The notes beneath the pieces were generated by a model. It saw only the letters and a program-made list of their open reading frames with translations, was not told the origin of the DNA and searched no databases. From positions 1 through 64,000 of the forward strand of contig JAFGHX010000462.1 in NCBI GenBank assembly GCA_016929905.1: a stretch of 64,000 bases of DNA, given 5' to 3'. This document shows positions 42,754-59,226 of the stretch, piece after piece. This DNA is from Kiritimatiellia bacterium (GTDB lineage: Bacteria > Verrucomicrobiota > Kiritimatiellia > JAFGHX01). Positions within the stretch are counted from its first letter, which is position 1. Each line of letters begins with the position of its first letter. The position numbers were made by a program, and so were the translations under genes.

Positions 42754-43098
42754 TTACCTGCCCGGCGCTTCGTCTGTCAATGTAATCCGGATGTGACTGG
42801 TCTTCCTCTGGATCGGGCTGACCATGCCGCGGGCCCGCGCCCAGTAACGCCGCATGGTCGGGCCCGCTTCGATAACGGCTTCCTTGACCCGCAACGTCTC
42901 GGCCGAAAGGTTGGCATTGTTCTCGGCGTTGGCCACGGCCGACTTCAGCGTCTTGCCGATCAGCAGGGCTGCCTTCTGCTTCTGGAACTCGACCAGCCTG
43001 AGCGCCTCGCCGACCGGCAGGTTCCGCAGGCACCGGGCGAGCGCCACAGCCTTGCGCGGCGCGACGCGTGCATATTTGGTTGTTGCGTGCACTTCCAT
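42754..43098 (-). CDS. rplV: 50S ribosomal protein L22
   Basis: 114 residues from the ATG of MEVHATTKYARVAPRKAVAL. ANAENNANLSAETLRVKEAV and RRYWARARGMVSPIQRKTSH are the extended-loop motifs that reach the exit tunnel. The frame is open upstream through rpsS, but the L22 family starts here. It lies 17 bp after rpsS. Confidence 0.95.
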   Translation of the reverse strand: MEVHATTKYARVAPRKAVALARCLRNLPVGEALRLVEFQKQKAALLIGKTLKSAVANAENNANLSAETLRVKEAVIEAGPTMRRYWARARGMVSPIQRKTSHIRITLTDEAPGR

Positions 43099-43115
43099 GG
43101 TTGTCCAATCCCGGC

Positions 43116-43403
43116 TTACTTCAAGGTTGTCGTTCGCTTGTCGGTGGCGACACCGTGCCGCCGGAACACGCGGGTCGGCGCGAATTCGCCGAGCCGGTGC
43201 CCGACCATATTCTCGGTGATGAACACGGCCACATGCGACTTGCCGTTGTGAATGGCCAGCGTATGGCCGATGAAATCGGGCACGACCATCGACCGGCGCG
43301 ACCAGGTCTTGATGACCCGCTTCTCGCCCATGCGGTTCATCCTGGCCACCTTGCGCAGGAGTTTCTGATCGACATACGGGCCCTTCTTGATGGAACGAGA
43401 CAT
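43116..43403 (-). CDS. rpsS: 30S ribosomal protein S19
   Basis: 95 residues: MSRSIKKGPYVDQKLLRKVA, KTWSRRSMVVPDFIGHTLAI and HNGKSHVAVFITENMVGHRL, then GEFAPTRVFRRHG. A head protein next to the A site, in normal order rplB-rpsS-rplV. Confidence 0.97.
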   Translation of the reverse strand: MSRSIKKGPYVDQKLLRKVARMNRMGEKRVIKTWSRRSMVVPDFIGHTLAIHNGKSHVAVFITENMVGHRLGEFAPTRVFRRHGVATDKRTTTLK

Positions 43404-43406
43404 AGC

Positions 43407-44231
43407 TTACTTTCTCCGCTTCACTATGAAACCGTCCGACGGCTTCCGCTTGCGTCGGGTCTTCTTGCCTTTCGTCGGCACGCCCCATGGCGTCACGGGC
43501 GGGCCGCCGCCGGAAGAGCGCCCCTCGCCGCCGCCCATCGGATGGTCGATCGGGTTCATGGCAACCCCGCGCACCGTCGGCCGCACGCCCAGCCATCGGC
43601 GCCGGCCAGCCTTGCCGCTGCTGATGCTGCCGTGTTCCAGATTGCCGACCTGGCCCAGCGTCGCCATGCAGTTGACGCTGATGCGCCGGATCTCGCCGGA
43701 CGGCAGTTTCACGTTGGCAAACGCGCCCTCGCGCGACATGAGCTGCGCACCCAGCCCGGCGCTGCGCACCAGACGGCCGCCGCGACCGGCCTCCAACTCG
43801 ATGTTGTGCACGAACATCCCCAACGGAATGCGCTCCAGCGGCAGGGCGTTGCCGACCACCGGCTCCGCCTCCGGCCCGGACACGACGGTCGTGCCCACCC
43901 CCAGGCCGAGGGGGGCGAGAATGTAACGCTTCTCCCCGTCCACATAGTGCAGCAACGCAATCCGTGCCGAGCGGTTGGGGTCGTACTCGATTTCCGCCAC
44001 TTTCGCCGGAATGCCGATCTTCTCGCGCCTGAAGTCGATGACACGATACTTGCGCTTATGCCCGCCTCCGTGGTGCCGCACCGTGATGCGGCCCGCCGAG
44101 CCCCGCCCCGACCGCCGCCCGCTGCGCGTCACGAGTGAACGTTCCGGCTGGGAACGGGTGATCTCGTCGAATGCCGACGTCGCCGTGAAACGCCGGCTCG
44201 GCGTGGTCGGTCTGTATTTTCTCAGCGCCAT
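43407..44231 (-). CDS. rplB: 50S ribosomal protein L2
   Basis: 274 residues. ALRKYRPTTPSRRFTATSAF, GRITVRHHGGGHKRKYRVID and the catalytic-centre loop GVAMNPIDHPMGGGEGRSSG (with its essential His) are present, and RKRKPSDGFIVKRRK ends it. It is 3 bp before rpsS. Needed for subunit association and peptidyl transfer. Confidence 0.97.
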   Translation of the reverse strand: MALRKYRPTTPSRRFTATSAFDEITRSQPERSLVTRSGRRSGRGSAGRITVRHHGGGHKRKYRVIDFRREKIGIPAKVAEIEYDPNRSARIALLHYVDGEKRYILAPLGLGVGTTVVSGPEAEPVVGNALPLERIPLGMFVHNIELEAGRGGRLVRSAGLGAQLMSREGAFANVKLPSGEIRRISVNCMATLGQVGNLEHGSISSGKAGRRRWLGVRPTVRGVAMNPIDHPMGGGEGRSSGGGPPVTPWGVPTKGKKTRRKRKPSDGFIVKRRK

Positions 44232-44247
44232 GTTCTCCCACCTCAGG

Positions 44248-44532
44248 CTAAGTCAGTTCTATCGCGTCACCCGTCTTCAGCGTCACGACGGCCCGCTTCC
44301 AGGCCGAGCGCATGCCGTAGTTCGCGGAGCGTTCCCGCTTCCGCTTGCCGCGGTAGTTCATGATGTTTACGTTCGTGACCTGAACCCGAAAAAGCCGCTC
44401 CACCGCCTTCTTGACTTCCAGCTTGTTGGCGGCCCGGTCCACCTCGAACAGGTACTGGTTGTGCTTCTCCTTCAACCGGGTAGCCTTCTCGGTCAACTGG
44501 ATCGTCCGGATAACTGCCGTAAGATTCTTCAC
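44248..44532 (-). CDS. rplW: 50S ribosomal protein L23
   Basis: 94 residues: LTEKATRLKEKHNQYLFEVD, RAANKLEVKKAVERLFRVQV and MNYRGKRKRERSANYG. It is the docking site for SRP and trigger factor at the tunnel exit. It overlaps rplD by 4 bp. Confidence 0.95.
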   Translation of the reverse strand: MKNLTAVIRTIQLTEKATRLKEKHNQYLFEVDRAANKLEVKKAVERLFRVQVTNVNIMNYRGKRKRERSANYGMRSAWKRAVVTLKTGDAIELT

Positions 44533-45173
44533 GTCTTGTTCCCCGCCACGCGTTCAAGCCGCGCCTTCAATACGCCCATGGCCGGCCTGCTCGCCACCAC
44601 CCGCGGGTAGCGCAGAAGCTGATAGGTGTCGACCGCCCGGGCTGCAATCACCTCAACACCCGGCACGTTGCGCGAAGCGAGCGTCAGGTTCCTGTCGAGC
44701 TGTTCCACCAGGAACAGGGCGGGGCTCTCGATCTTCAAAGCGGACATCAACGCGACGAACGCCTTTGTCTTGGGTTCCGGCATCTCCAACTGCTCCACAA
44801 CCGTAATCGCGCCGGCGGCAATCTTCTCGCTCAGCGCCCTGCCGAAGGCCAGCCTGGCCACCTTGCGGGGCAGCTTCTGCGTGTAGTCGCGCGGGTGCGG
44901 CCCGAACGCCACGCCGCCGCCTCGCCAAACCGGGGACTGCCTGTACCCCGCACGGGCGCGGCCGGTTCCCTTCTGGCGCCAAGGCTTGCGATTGCTGCCG
45001 GAAACCTGCCCTTTGCTGAGGGTGGAGGCCGTCCCGGCCCGCTTGGCGGCGCGATGCGCCGTGACCGCTTCGCACACCGCCTGGGCGCCCTTGCCCAGTA
45101 CCAGCAGTTCGTCCGCGATCTCGAACGAGCCCGCAGGCGTTCCGTTCCTGTCACACACGCTCAGGCTGCTCAT
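44529..45173 (-). CDS. rplD: 50S ribosomal protein L4
   Basis: 214 residues. The tunnel loop is KGQVSGSNRKPWRQKGTGRA and RAGYRQSPVWRGGGVAFGPH, followed by PRDYTQKLPRKVARLAFGRA. It can regulate S10 operons in E. coli, but no matching leader was checked here. It overlaps rplC and rplW by 4 bp each, so the three are coupled. Confidence 0.96.
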   Translation of the reverse strand: MSSLSVCDRNGTPAGSFEIADELLVLGKGAQAVCEAVTAHRAAKRAGTASTLSKGQVSGSNRKPWRQKGTGRARAGYRQSPVWRGGGVAFGPHPRDYTQKLPRKVARLAFGRALSEKIAAGAITVVEQLEMPEPKTKAFVALMSALKIESPALFLVEQLDRNLTLASRNVPGVEVIAARAVDTYQLLRYPRVVASRPAMGVLKARLERVAGNKT

Positions 45174-45811
45174 GAGCTCTGCTTCCGTTGCTTGACCGAT
45201 CTTCTCACCTCGACGACCTGCCCCGACGGGCCCGGCACCGAACCGCGAATCAGCAGCAGATGATCGTCTTCCCGTATATCGACAACCTGCAACCCGCGTT
45301 GCGTCACGTTCACATGCCCCATGTGGCCGGGCATCCGTTTCCCCTTGTGCACGCGGGCCGGGAATGAACTCTGCCCGATCGAACCCGGCCGGCGTTTCGA
45401 ATGCCCGCCGTGCGACATGGGCCCGCGCGCCATGCCGTGGCGCGTGATGACGCCCTGAAAACCGCGCCCCTTCGTAACAGCCGTGACGTCCACGTACGCG
45501 GCGCCGTTGAAAACGGAGACGGTCAGCACATCGCCGTCCTTGAACGCATCGCCGGGCGCCACCCGGAATTCACGAATCCAGCGCGACGGGTCCACTCCCG
45601 CACGCTTGAAGACGCCCATCATCGGCCGCGGCACTCGATGCGCTTTCTGGCCGCCGAACCCCAGTTGCACCGCGTCGTAGCCGTCTTTCGCCGCCGTCTT
45701 GCGCTGAAGCACGACACACGGCCCCACCTCGATAACGGTGACGGGAATCTGTTCCCCGTCCTCGCCGAAGACCTGCGTCATGCCCAGTTTCTTGCCCAGA
45801 AGGCCGTCCAT
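45170..45811 (-). CDS. rplC: 50S ribosomal protein L3
   Basis: 213 residues. MDGLLGKKLGMTQVFGEDGE, GVITRHGMARGPMSHGGHSK and RPGSIGQSSFPARVHKGKRM with PGHMGHVNVT. Binds near the peptidyl-transferase centre. It is between rpsJ and rplD, with 4-bp overlap to the latter. Confidence 0.97.
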   Translation of the reverse strand: MDGLLGKKLGMTQVFGEDGEQIPVTVIEVGPCVVLQRKTAAKDGYDAVQLGFGGQKAHRVPRPMMGVFKRAGVDPSRWIREFRVAPGDAFKDGDVLTVSVFNGAAYVDVTAVTKGRGFQGVITRHGMARGPMSHGGHSKRRPGSIGQSSFPARVHKGKRMPGHMGHVNVTQRGLQVVDIREDDHLLLIRGSVPGPSGQVVEVRRSVKQRKQSS

Positions 45812-45821
45812 GCCCCGCCCC

Positions 45822-46130
45822 CTATATCTTGATGGTGATGTCGACGCCCGCCGGCAGATTCAGCTTCTTCAGCTCATCCACCGTCTTGGCCGTCGGGTCC
45901 AAGATATCCAGAAGCCGCTTGTGGGTTCGAATTTCAAACTGGTCCATCGACTTCTTGTCCACATGCGGGCTGCGGTTCACCGTGTAGCGTTCGATCCGGG
46001 TCGGAAGCGGGATGGGGCCCACCACGCGCGCCCCGGTCCGTTTCGCCGTCTCGACGATGTCCACCACCGACTGGTCCAACACCCGGTGATCGTAAGCCCT
46101 CAGTCGTATTCTAATGCGTTGCCCGTTCAT
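45822..46130 (-). CDS. rpsJ: 30S ribosomal protein S10
   Basis: 102 residues from ATG of MNGQRIRIRLRAYDHRVLDQ. VVGPIPLPTRIERYTVNRSP and HVDKKSMDQFEIRTHKRLLD complete it. The TTG five codons upstream, overlapping the fusA stop, is another candidate; the ATG is directly preceded by AAAGGG. It also acts as NusE in antitermination with NusB. First gene of the S10 part. Confidence 0.95.
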   Translation of the reverse strand: MNGQRIRIRLRAYDHRVLDQSVVDIVETAKRTGARVVGPIPLPTRIERYTVNRSPHVDKKSMDQFEIRTHKRLLDILDPTAKTVDELKKLNLPAGVDITIKI

Positions 46131-46141
46131 CCCTTTGTCAC

Positions 46142-48277
46142 TCAACGGTTCAATATCTGGGCCTGAATCGCCTCACTGACGACCTCGAAACGATACGGCT
46201 CCATTGCGTACACACCCCTACCCTTCGTAAGCGAACGGATAACCGTCGCATACCCGAATATCTCCGAAAGCGGAACGTGCGCGTGAATGATCTGGCTCGG
46301 CCCTCGCGTGGCCATATCGCGGACCTTTCCGCGCCGCGCGTTCAAGTCTCCCAGCACCTCGCCCATGTAGTCGGCCGGCACGATGATTTCAAGCGACATG
46401 ATCGGCTCCAGCAACACGGGCACGGCGCGCTGCGCGCTGTCGCGCAACGCCAACACCGCCGCGGTCCGGAAGGCCACTTCGGAGGACGTGTCGGGATCGA
46501 ATCGGGCGCCCACCACCCGGATATTCATGTCAACCATGGGGTAGTTGGCCAGCACACCGGTCACCAACCCGTCGCGCAAGCCGGCTTCGACGCTGACCTT
46601 CAACTCCCCGGGCAGCATGTTCCGGCTCACCTCGAAATCGATGTTGTTGCCCGCCGAGCGCGGCGCGGGTTCCACCTGCAGCGCGATCTCGGCGAACTGC
46701 CTGCGGCCGCCAATTTCGCGATCGAACACGCACTCGCCGGCGCCCGCCTCGGTGATCGTCTCGCGGTAGGCGACCATAGGCTTGCCCACATTGGCGCCCA
46801 CGCGGAACTCGCGCAGCACCCGCTCCTTAAGCACTTCCAGGTGCAGCTCGCCCATGCCGCTGATCAGCGTCTGGCCGGTGTCGGCGTCCTCGCCGACGCG
46901 AAAAGTCGGGTCCTCCTCCGCAAGCGCCGCGAGCGCCTCCGCCAGCTTGTCGCGGTCCGCCTGAGTCTTCGGCTCAATGGTCATGGAGACAACGGGTTCC
47001 GGGAACCGGATACGCTCCAACTCCACGGCCTTGTTCTCCGGGCACAGGGTATCGCCGGTCACGGCCTGTTTCAGCCCGACCACACCGCCCATTTCGCCGG
47101 CATGCAGTGTGTCGGTCTCCTGCCGGGCGTCCGCGTGCAGACGAACGAGCCGCGTAATGCGCTCGCGCTTCCGAGTTCGAGGGTTGTAGATGTTCTGCCC
47201 CTTCTTGAGCTGCCCGGAGTAGACGCGGACGAAAACCAGACGGCCGACGTACGGATCGCTGACCACCTTGAACACAAGCCCGGCAAGCGGCCCGAAGTCA
47301 TCGGGCCCGCGGGTCACGCGCGTGCCGTCCTTCACGCTGACGCCTTCCACCTCTTCCACGTCGAGGGGCGACGGCAGATAGTCGACGACCGCATCCAGCA
47401 GCGGTTGAACCCCCAAGTTGCGGAACGCGGCGCCGCAGAGCACCGGCACGAGGCCCGCCGTCAGGGTGGCCCGGCGCAGGCCGGCCTTGAGCCGTTCGGC
47501 CGGCACGTCGGGATTCTCGAGATACGCCTCCAGGACGGCCTCGTCCTTCTCCGCCACAGACTCGACCAGCTCCGCACGAGCCTGCTCGGCGGCGGCGGCC
47601 AGTTCGTCCGGGATCCGCGAGACGCTCATCCTGGCCCCCAGGCTGTCCGCGTCGAATGTGACGGCATGCATGGCCACCAGGTCGATCACGCCCCGAAAAC
47701 GCTCCTCCGCACCCAGCGGAATCTGAATGGGCACGGCCAGCGCGCCGAGCTTCTCCCGCATCTGGCGTACGGCCTCGTCGAAGTCGGAGCCCATTCGATC
47801 CAGCTTGTTCACGAAGGCAATCCGGGGAATCCCGTACTGATCGGCCTGATGCCAGACCGTCTCCGACTGGGGTTGGACCCCGCCGACCCCGCAGAACACG
47901 CCGATGGCGCCGTCCAGCACGCGCAACGAGCGCTGCACCTCAACGGTGAAATCGACGTGACCGGGCGTATCGATGATATTGACCTGGTGATCACGCCAGA
48001 AGATGGTCGTCGCCGCGCTGGTGATCGTGATCCCGCGCTCGCGTTCCTGGTCCATCCAGTCCATCACGGCCGTCCCGTCGTGTACTTCACCCATCCGGTG
48101 GACAAGCCCGGCATAAAAGAGCATGCGCTCGGTCACGGTGGTCTTGCCCGCATCGATGTGGGCGATGATCCCGATATTGCGGAGCAAGGGCAGGCTCCGC
48201 AGGCGCCCGGCGGCTTCCCCATTCCGGGTCTCACCTCTTGCTGAGCTTTTCTTCCGTTTTTCCAAGACGGTCGCCAT
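46142..48277 (-). CDS. fusA: Elongation factor G
   Basis: GTPase driving translocation, 711 residues from ATG of MATVLEKRKKSSARG. P-loop AHIDAGKTTVTERM, switch I with RERGITITSA, DTPGHVDF, NKLDRMG, and domain IV with MVDMNIRVVGARFDPDTSSE. A short basic, variable N-terminal leader precedes the G domain. In contrast to EF-Tu here, the G2 motif is canonical. It lies between rpsG and rpsJ; tuf, which often follows it, is at 61017. Confidence 0.96.
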   Translation of the reverse strand: MATVLEKRKKSSARGETRNGEAAGRLRSLPLLRNIGIIAHIDAGKTTVTERMLFYAGLVHRMGEVHDGTAVMDWMDQERERGITITSAATTIFWRDHQVNIIDTPGHVDFTVEVQRSLRVLDGAIGVFCGVGGVQPQSETVWHQADQYGIPRIAFVNKLDRMGSDFDEAVRQMREKLGALAVPIQIPLGAEERFRGVIDLVAMHAVTFDADSLGARMSVSRIPDELAAAAEQARAELVESVAEKDEAVLEAYLENPDVPAERLKAGLRRATLTAGLVPVLCGAAFRNLGVQPLLDAVVDYLPSPLDVEEVEGVSVKDGTRVTRGPDDFGPLAGLVFKVVSDPYVGRLVFVRVYSGQLKKGQNIYNPRTRKRERITRLVRLHADARQETDTLHAGEMGGVVGLKQAVTGDTLCPENKAVELERIRFPEPVVSMTIEPKTQADRDKLAEALAALAEEDPTFRVGEDADTGQTLISGMGELHLEVLKERVLREFRVGANVGKPMVAYRETITEAGAGECVFDREIGGRRQFAEIALQVEPAPRSAGNNIDFEVSRNMLPGELKVSVEAGLRDGLVTGVLANYPMVDMNIRVVGARFDPDTSSEVAFRTAAVLALRDSAQRAVPVLLEPIMSLEIIVPADYMGEVLGDLNARRGKVRDMATRGPSQIIHAHVPLSEIFGYATVIRSLTKGRGVYAMEPYRFEVVSEAIQAQILNR

Positions 48278-48324
48278 TTCGGTTCCAAACAAAGCCGGCA
48301 GTCGCGCGCCCCGTCGGGCGGGCT

Positions 48325-48795
48325 TTACCAGCGGTAGTGGGCAAAAGCCTTGTTGGCCTGCGCCATTTTGTGCGTATCATCCCTCTTCTTGACGGCATTT
48401 CCCTGGTTCTTGTACGCGTCCATCAGCTCCAGGGCGAGCGCACGGCGCATCGGCATGCCCCGCCGCCCCTGTGAGAACAGAACCAGCCAGCGCAGCGCGA
48501 GGGAAGCCTGCCGCTTCGGCGACACCTCGACAGGCACCTGGTAGGTTGCGCCGCCGACGCGCCGCGATTTCACCTCGAGCCTGGGCTTCACGTTGTCAAC
48601 CGCGCGCATGACCACCTCGAGCGGATTTTCCGACATCTTTTCCTTGATGATGTCCAGAGCGCCGTAAACCACCCGCTCCGCAGTGGACTTCTTGCCCCGC
48701 TCCATAACCTGGTTGATAATGGAGGCAACCATCTCGCTGTTGTACCGCGGGTCCGGCGCCAGGGCTCTTCGCTCGGGTCTTCGTCTTCTCGGCAT
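48325..48795 (-). CDS. rpsG: 30S ribosomal protein S7
   Basis: 156 residues: MPRRRRPERRALAPDPRYNS, NQVMERGKKSTAERVVYGAL, EVKSRRVGGATYQVPVEVSP and DDTHKMAQANKAFAHYRW. Head nucleation protein at the E site. It lies 12 bp after rpsL and 48 bp before fusA. Confidence 0.97.
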   Translation of the reverse strand: MPRRRRPERRALAPDPRYNSEMVASIINQVMERGKKSTAERVVYGALDIIKEKMSENPLEVVMRAVDNVKPRLEVKSRRVGGATYQVPVEVSPKRQASLALRWLVLFSQGRRGMPMRRALALELMDAYKNQGNAVKKRDDTHKMAQANKAFAHYRW

Positions 48796-48807
48796 GGCGG
48801 TCCTGTC

Positions 48808-49188
48808 CTATTCGTTACCCTTGGTCTTCTTCGTTCCGTACTTCGAACGCCCCCGCTGGCGGCCGCTGACCCCCAGGCTGTCCAGCGTGCCGCGCACGAT
48901 ATGGTAGCGTACGCCCGGCAGATCCTTGATCCTGCCGCCCCGCACCAGCACGATGCTGTGCTCCTGCAGGTTGTGGCCCTCACCGGGAATATACGCCGTG
49001 ACTTCCTGCCCATTCGTCAGCCGCACCCTGGCCACTTTGCGCAGGGCGGAGTTCGGCTTCTTCGGCGTCCGGGTCTTCACCTGCAGACAGACGCCGCGCC
49101 GCTGCGGACACCCCACGAGCGCGGGCGCCTTGTTCTTCCGCGTTACCTTCTTGCGGCCCAGCCGCACCAACTGATTGATCGTCGGCAT
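48808..49188 (-). CDS. rpsL: 30S ribosomal protein S12
   Basis: 126 residues: MPTINQLVRLGRKKVTRKNK, CLQVKTRTPKKPNSALRKVA and GEGHNLQEHSIVLVRGGRIK with DLPGVRYHIVRGTLD. The residues linked to streptomycin response (Lys in KTRTPKKPNS and KDLPG) look wild type. First gene of the str operon; a promoter is seen about 40 bp upstream. Confidence 0.97.
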   Translation of the reverse strand: MPTINQLVRLGRKKVTRKNKAPALVGCPQRRGVCLQVKTRTPKKPNSALRKVARVRLTNGQEVTAYIPGEGHNLQEHSIVLVRGGRIKDLPGVRYHIVRGTLDSLGVSGRQRGRSKYGTKKTKGNE

Positions 49189-49227
49189 ACTCTATCTCTC
49201 CAGACCAGCAGGGACGAAAGCGCAAAT

Positions 49228-49254
49228 CTTATAACACAAACTCTCGTCTTGCAA
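49228..49254 (-). promoter_or_regulatory. Promoter before rpsL
   Basis: Minus strand: TTGCAA (49249-49254), a 15-bp spacer, and TATAAG (49228-49233) with an extended TGT before it. The 150 bp between rpoC and rpsL has no gene. It would start the str-S10-spc-alpha part independently of rpoBC. Confidence 0.5.
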
Positions 49255-49338
49255 GTACGACTCGCAACAAATTGCACGACCTCTCTTCTTCTTCCGCCCG
49301 GCCATCCCCTCCGGCCTCGAACAGCATCGCCGGCCGGG

Positions 49339-53523
<4,185 letters not shown>

Positions 53524-53590
53524 TCGCGGCCCAGGCGCTCATCCGTCAAACGGCGCGCGGCGGACGCCCCCCCTGCCGCACGCACGGTTG

Positions 53591-57343
<3,753 letters not shown>

Positions 57344-57412
57344 GCCTCACCTTCTGTTGCCAAAGAGTGCCGACGCCACACACCTTCCCAGCCCGCAGCC
57401 GAAAGTCGAACG

Positions 57413-57439
57413 GTGTCGCCCGCCGGCGGCGGGCGACAC
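57413..57439 (-). promoter_or_regulatory. Perfect 13-bp palindrome between rplL and rpoB
   Basis: GTGTCGCCCGCCG (57413-57425) is mirrored by CGGCGGGCGACAC (57427-57439) around one central base. It lies between the ribosomal-protein genes and rpoB, where E. coli has a partial terminator and RNase III site. No T-run follows on the minus strand, so processing or attenuation is more likely than full termination. Confidence 0.65.
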
Positions 57440-57464
57440 GACGGCCGTGCCCGGCGCAGACACA

Positions 57465-57995
57465 TCACTGCAATTCGACTGTCGCCCCGGCGGCCTCGAG
57501 CTGCGCCTTGAACTTCGCGGCGTCTTCCTTGCTCACGCCCTCTTTCACGGGCTTCGGCGCCGATTCGACGATCTCCTTCGACTCCTTCAGGCCAAGCCCG
57601 GTGATCGCGCGGATCTCCTTGATCACCTGAATGCGCTGCGCGCCGACTTCCTTGAGGACGACGGTGAACTCCGTCTGCTCCTCGACAGCAGCGGCCTCGC
57701 CGCCCGCGCCGCCCGCGGCCGCCATCCCCATCGGCATCATGGCCATGGGCGCAGCCGCCGAGACGCCGAACCGCTCTTCCAGCGCCTTGACCAGTTGGGA
57801 GAGCTCCAACACGGAGATCCCCTCGATCCACTCGAGAAATTCGGCCATCTTGCCCTCGGCCTTGGGCTTGGGCTTGTCGGCCTTGGCCTTCTCCGCCTTG
57901 GGTTCCTGGGCCTGGGCTTCCTCGGGTTGGGCTTCCGCGGGTTTCGCCGCCTCCGCGGCCGCCTTCTCTTCCACTTTTGTTTCTTTCTCAGCCAT
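57465..57995 (-). CDS. rplL: 50S ribosomal protein L7/L12 with charged N-terminal extension
   Basis: 176 residues against about 125 in other bacteria. The normal L7/L12 starts at residue 50 (MAEFLEWIEGISVLELSQLV), followed by the Ala/Gly/Met hinge and the C-terminal factor-binding domain (GLGLKESKEIVESAPKPVKE). Residues 1-49 are Ala/Glu/Lys/Pro (EKAAAEAAKPAEAQPEEAQA). ATG1 has AAAGGCGAG 6 nt upstream and lies 3 bp after the rplJ stop, so the extension is likely translated. An internal start at Met50 (GAGG 5-7 nt upstream) could give a normal-length form as well. Confidence 0.94.
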   Translation of the reverse strand: MAEKETKVEEKAAAEAAKPAEAQPEEAQAQEPKAEKAKADKPKPKAEGKMAEFLEWIEGISVLELSQLVKALEERFGVSAAAPMAMMPMGMAAAGGAGGEAAAVEEQTEFTVVLKEVGAQRIQVIKEIRAITGLGLKESKEIVESAPKPVKEGVSKEDAAKFKAQLEAAGATVELQ

Positions 57996-57998
57996 GGT

Positions 57999-58517
57999 TC
58001 ACTCGCCTTTCTTCTCCTCAATCGCCCTCAACACATTCAACAGCGTTGCGACTTTCTGTTTCATCACACCCACCAGGCGGCTCAACGGCGCGGCGACGGT
58101 CCCCGCGACGGCGGCCAGCAGCACCTCGCGTGACGGCAGGCTGGCCAGCGCATCGATCTCGTCGGCGGAGACGACCCGGTTCTTGAGCACCCCCAACTTG
58201 ATCACCGGTCGTTCGTTTTCCTTGTGATAGTCCTTCAGAATCTTGGCGGCCTTCGACACGGCATCCTCTTCGCAGGTCAGCATCGCGCACGGGCCGACCA
58301 GCCCCTCGTCGAGGCCGTCCCAGCCAAGTTCCGTGGCCACGATCTTGAAGATGCGGTTCTTGATCACCTTGTAGGCGGCCCCCTCCTTGCGCAGACGGGC
58401 GCGCAGGTCGGCCAACTGCTCGACGGTCAACCCGAGAAAGTCGGTCAACACGACGAAATCCGTCTGCTTCAGGGCCCCGCGGAGCTCATCGGCCATGGAT
58501 TGTTTTTCCGGTCTCAT
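57999..58517 (-). CDS. rplJ: 50S ribosomal protein L10
   Basis: 172 residues; base of the L7/L12 stalk. DFVVLTDFLGLTVEQLADLR, LRKEGAAYKVIKNRIFKIVA and the C-terminal helix QKVATLLNVLRAIEEKKGE which carries L12 dimers. Start may be at Met8 (MADELRG). Only 18 bp separates it from rplA, so the long L10-binding leader known from E. coli is not present. Confidence 0.95.
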   Translation of the reverse strand: MRPEKQSMADELRGALKQTDFVVLTDFLGLTVEQLADLRARLRKEGAAYKVIKNRIFKIVATELGWDGLDEGLVGPCAMLTCEEDAVSKAAKILKDYHKENERPVIKLGVLKNRVVSADEIDALASLPSREVLLAAVAGTVAAPLSRLVGVMKQKVATLLNVLRAIEEKKGE

Positions 58518-58535
58518 CGGATCTGCGCCCCCCCC

Positions 58536-59225
58536 CTAGGCAACGTCCCGAACATTCACGCGAATGCCGACGCCCATGGTGGAACTCACCGTGCACCGCC
58601 GGATGTATTCCCCCTTCGCCGTGGCCGGCCTGGCGTTTCGCACGGCGTTGATGACGGCCCAGGCGTTCTCCACAAGGTGGTCCACCTGAAACGAGAGCTT
58701 TCCGACGGGTACGTGCACGTTCCCGTTGCGGTCCATTCGGAATTCGATGCGGCCCGCTCGCGCCTCGCGCACGGCCTTGCCGGTGTCGTCGGTCACGGTG
58801 CCCACCTTCGGGTTCGGCATCAGGCCGCGCGGCCCGAGCACTTTGCCCAGCTTCCGCACTTCCTTCATGGCGTCGGGCGTGGCAATCGCCACATCGAACT
58901 CGAGCCAGCCGTCGCTGATCTTGGCGATCAGTTCGTCCTGGCCGACATGGTCCGCGCCGGCCTCCGTGGCCGCGTCGGCCGCCGGCCCGGTCGCAAAGAC
59001 GAGCACCCGCACGCTCTTGCCCGTCCCGTGCGGCAGGCCCATGCTGCCGCGCACGGTCTGGTCCGATTGCCGCGGGTCGACGCCAAGCCGGAACGCGAGA
59101 TCGACCGTCTCGTCGAAGTTCGCGCCGGGATGCGCCTTGATGAATTCAAGGGCCTCGCGCAGCTCGCAAACCTGCTGCGGTTTCTGCTCGAGTGTCTTCT
59201 TGTAGCGTTTTCCTCTCGTGGCCAT
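58536..59225 (-). CDS. rplA: 50S ribosomal protein L1
   Basis: 229 residues: MATRGKRYKKTLEQKPQQVC, ETVDLAFRLGVDPRQSDQTV, RGSMGLPHGTGKSVRVLVFA and KVGTVTDDTGKAVREARAGR are L1 signatures. Forms the L1 stalk at the E site. It follows rplK by 1 bp, thus coupled. Confidence 0.97.
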   Translation of the reverse strand: MATRGKRYKKTLEQKPQQVCELREALEFIKAHPGANFDETVDLAFRLGVDPRQSDQTVRGSMGLPHGTGKSVRVLVFATGPAADAATEAGADHVGQDELIAKISDGWLEFDVAIATPDAMKEVRKLGKVLGPRGLMPNPKVGTVTDDTGKAVREARAGRIEFRMDRNGNVHVPVGKLSFQVDHLVENAWAVINAVRNARPATAKGEYIRRCTVSSTMGVGIRVNVRDVA

Positions 59226-59226
59226 G

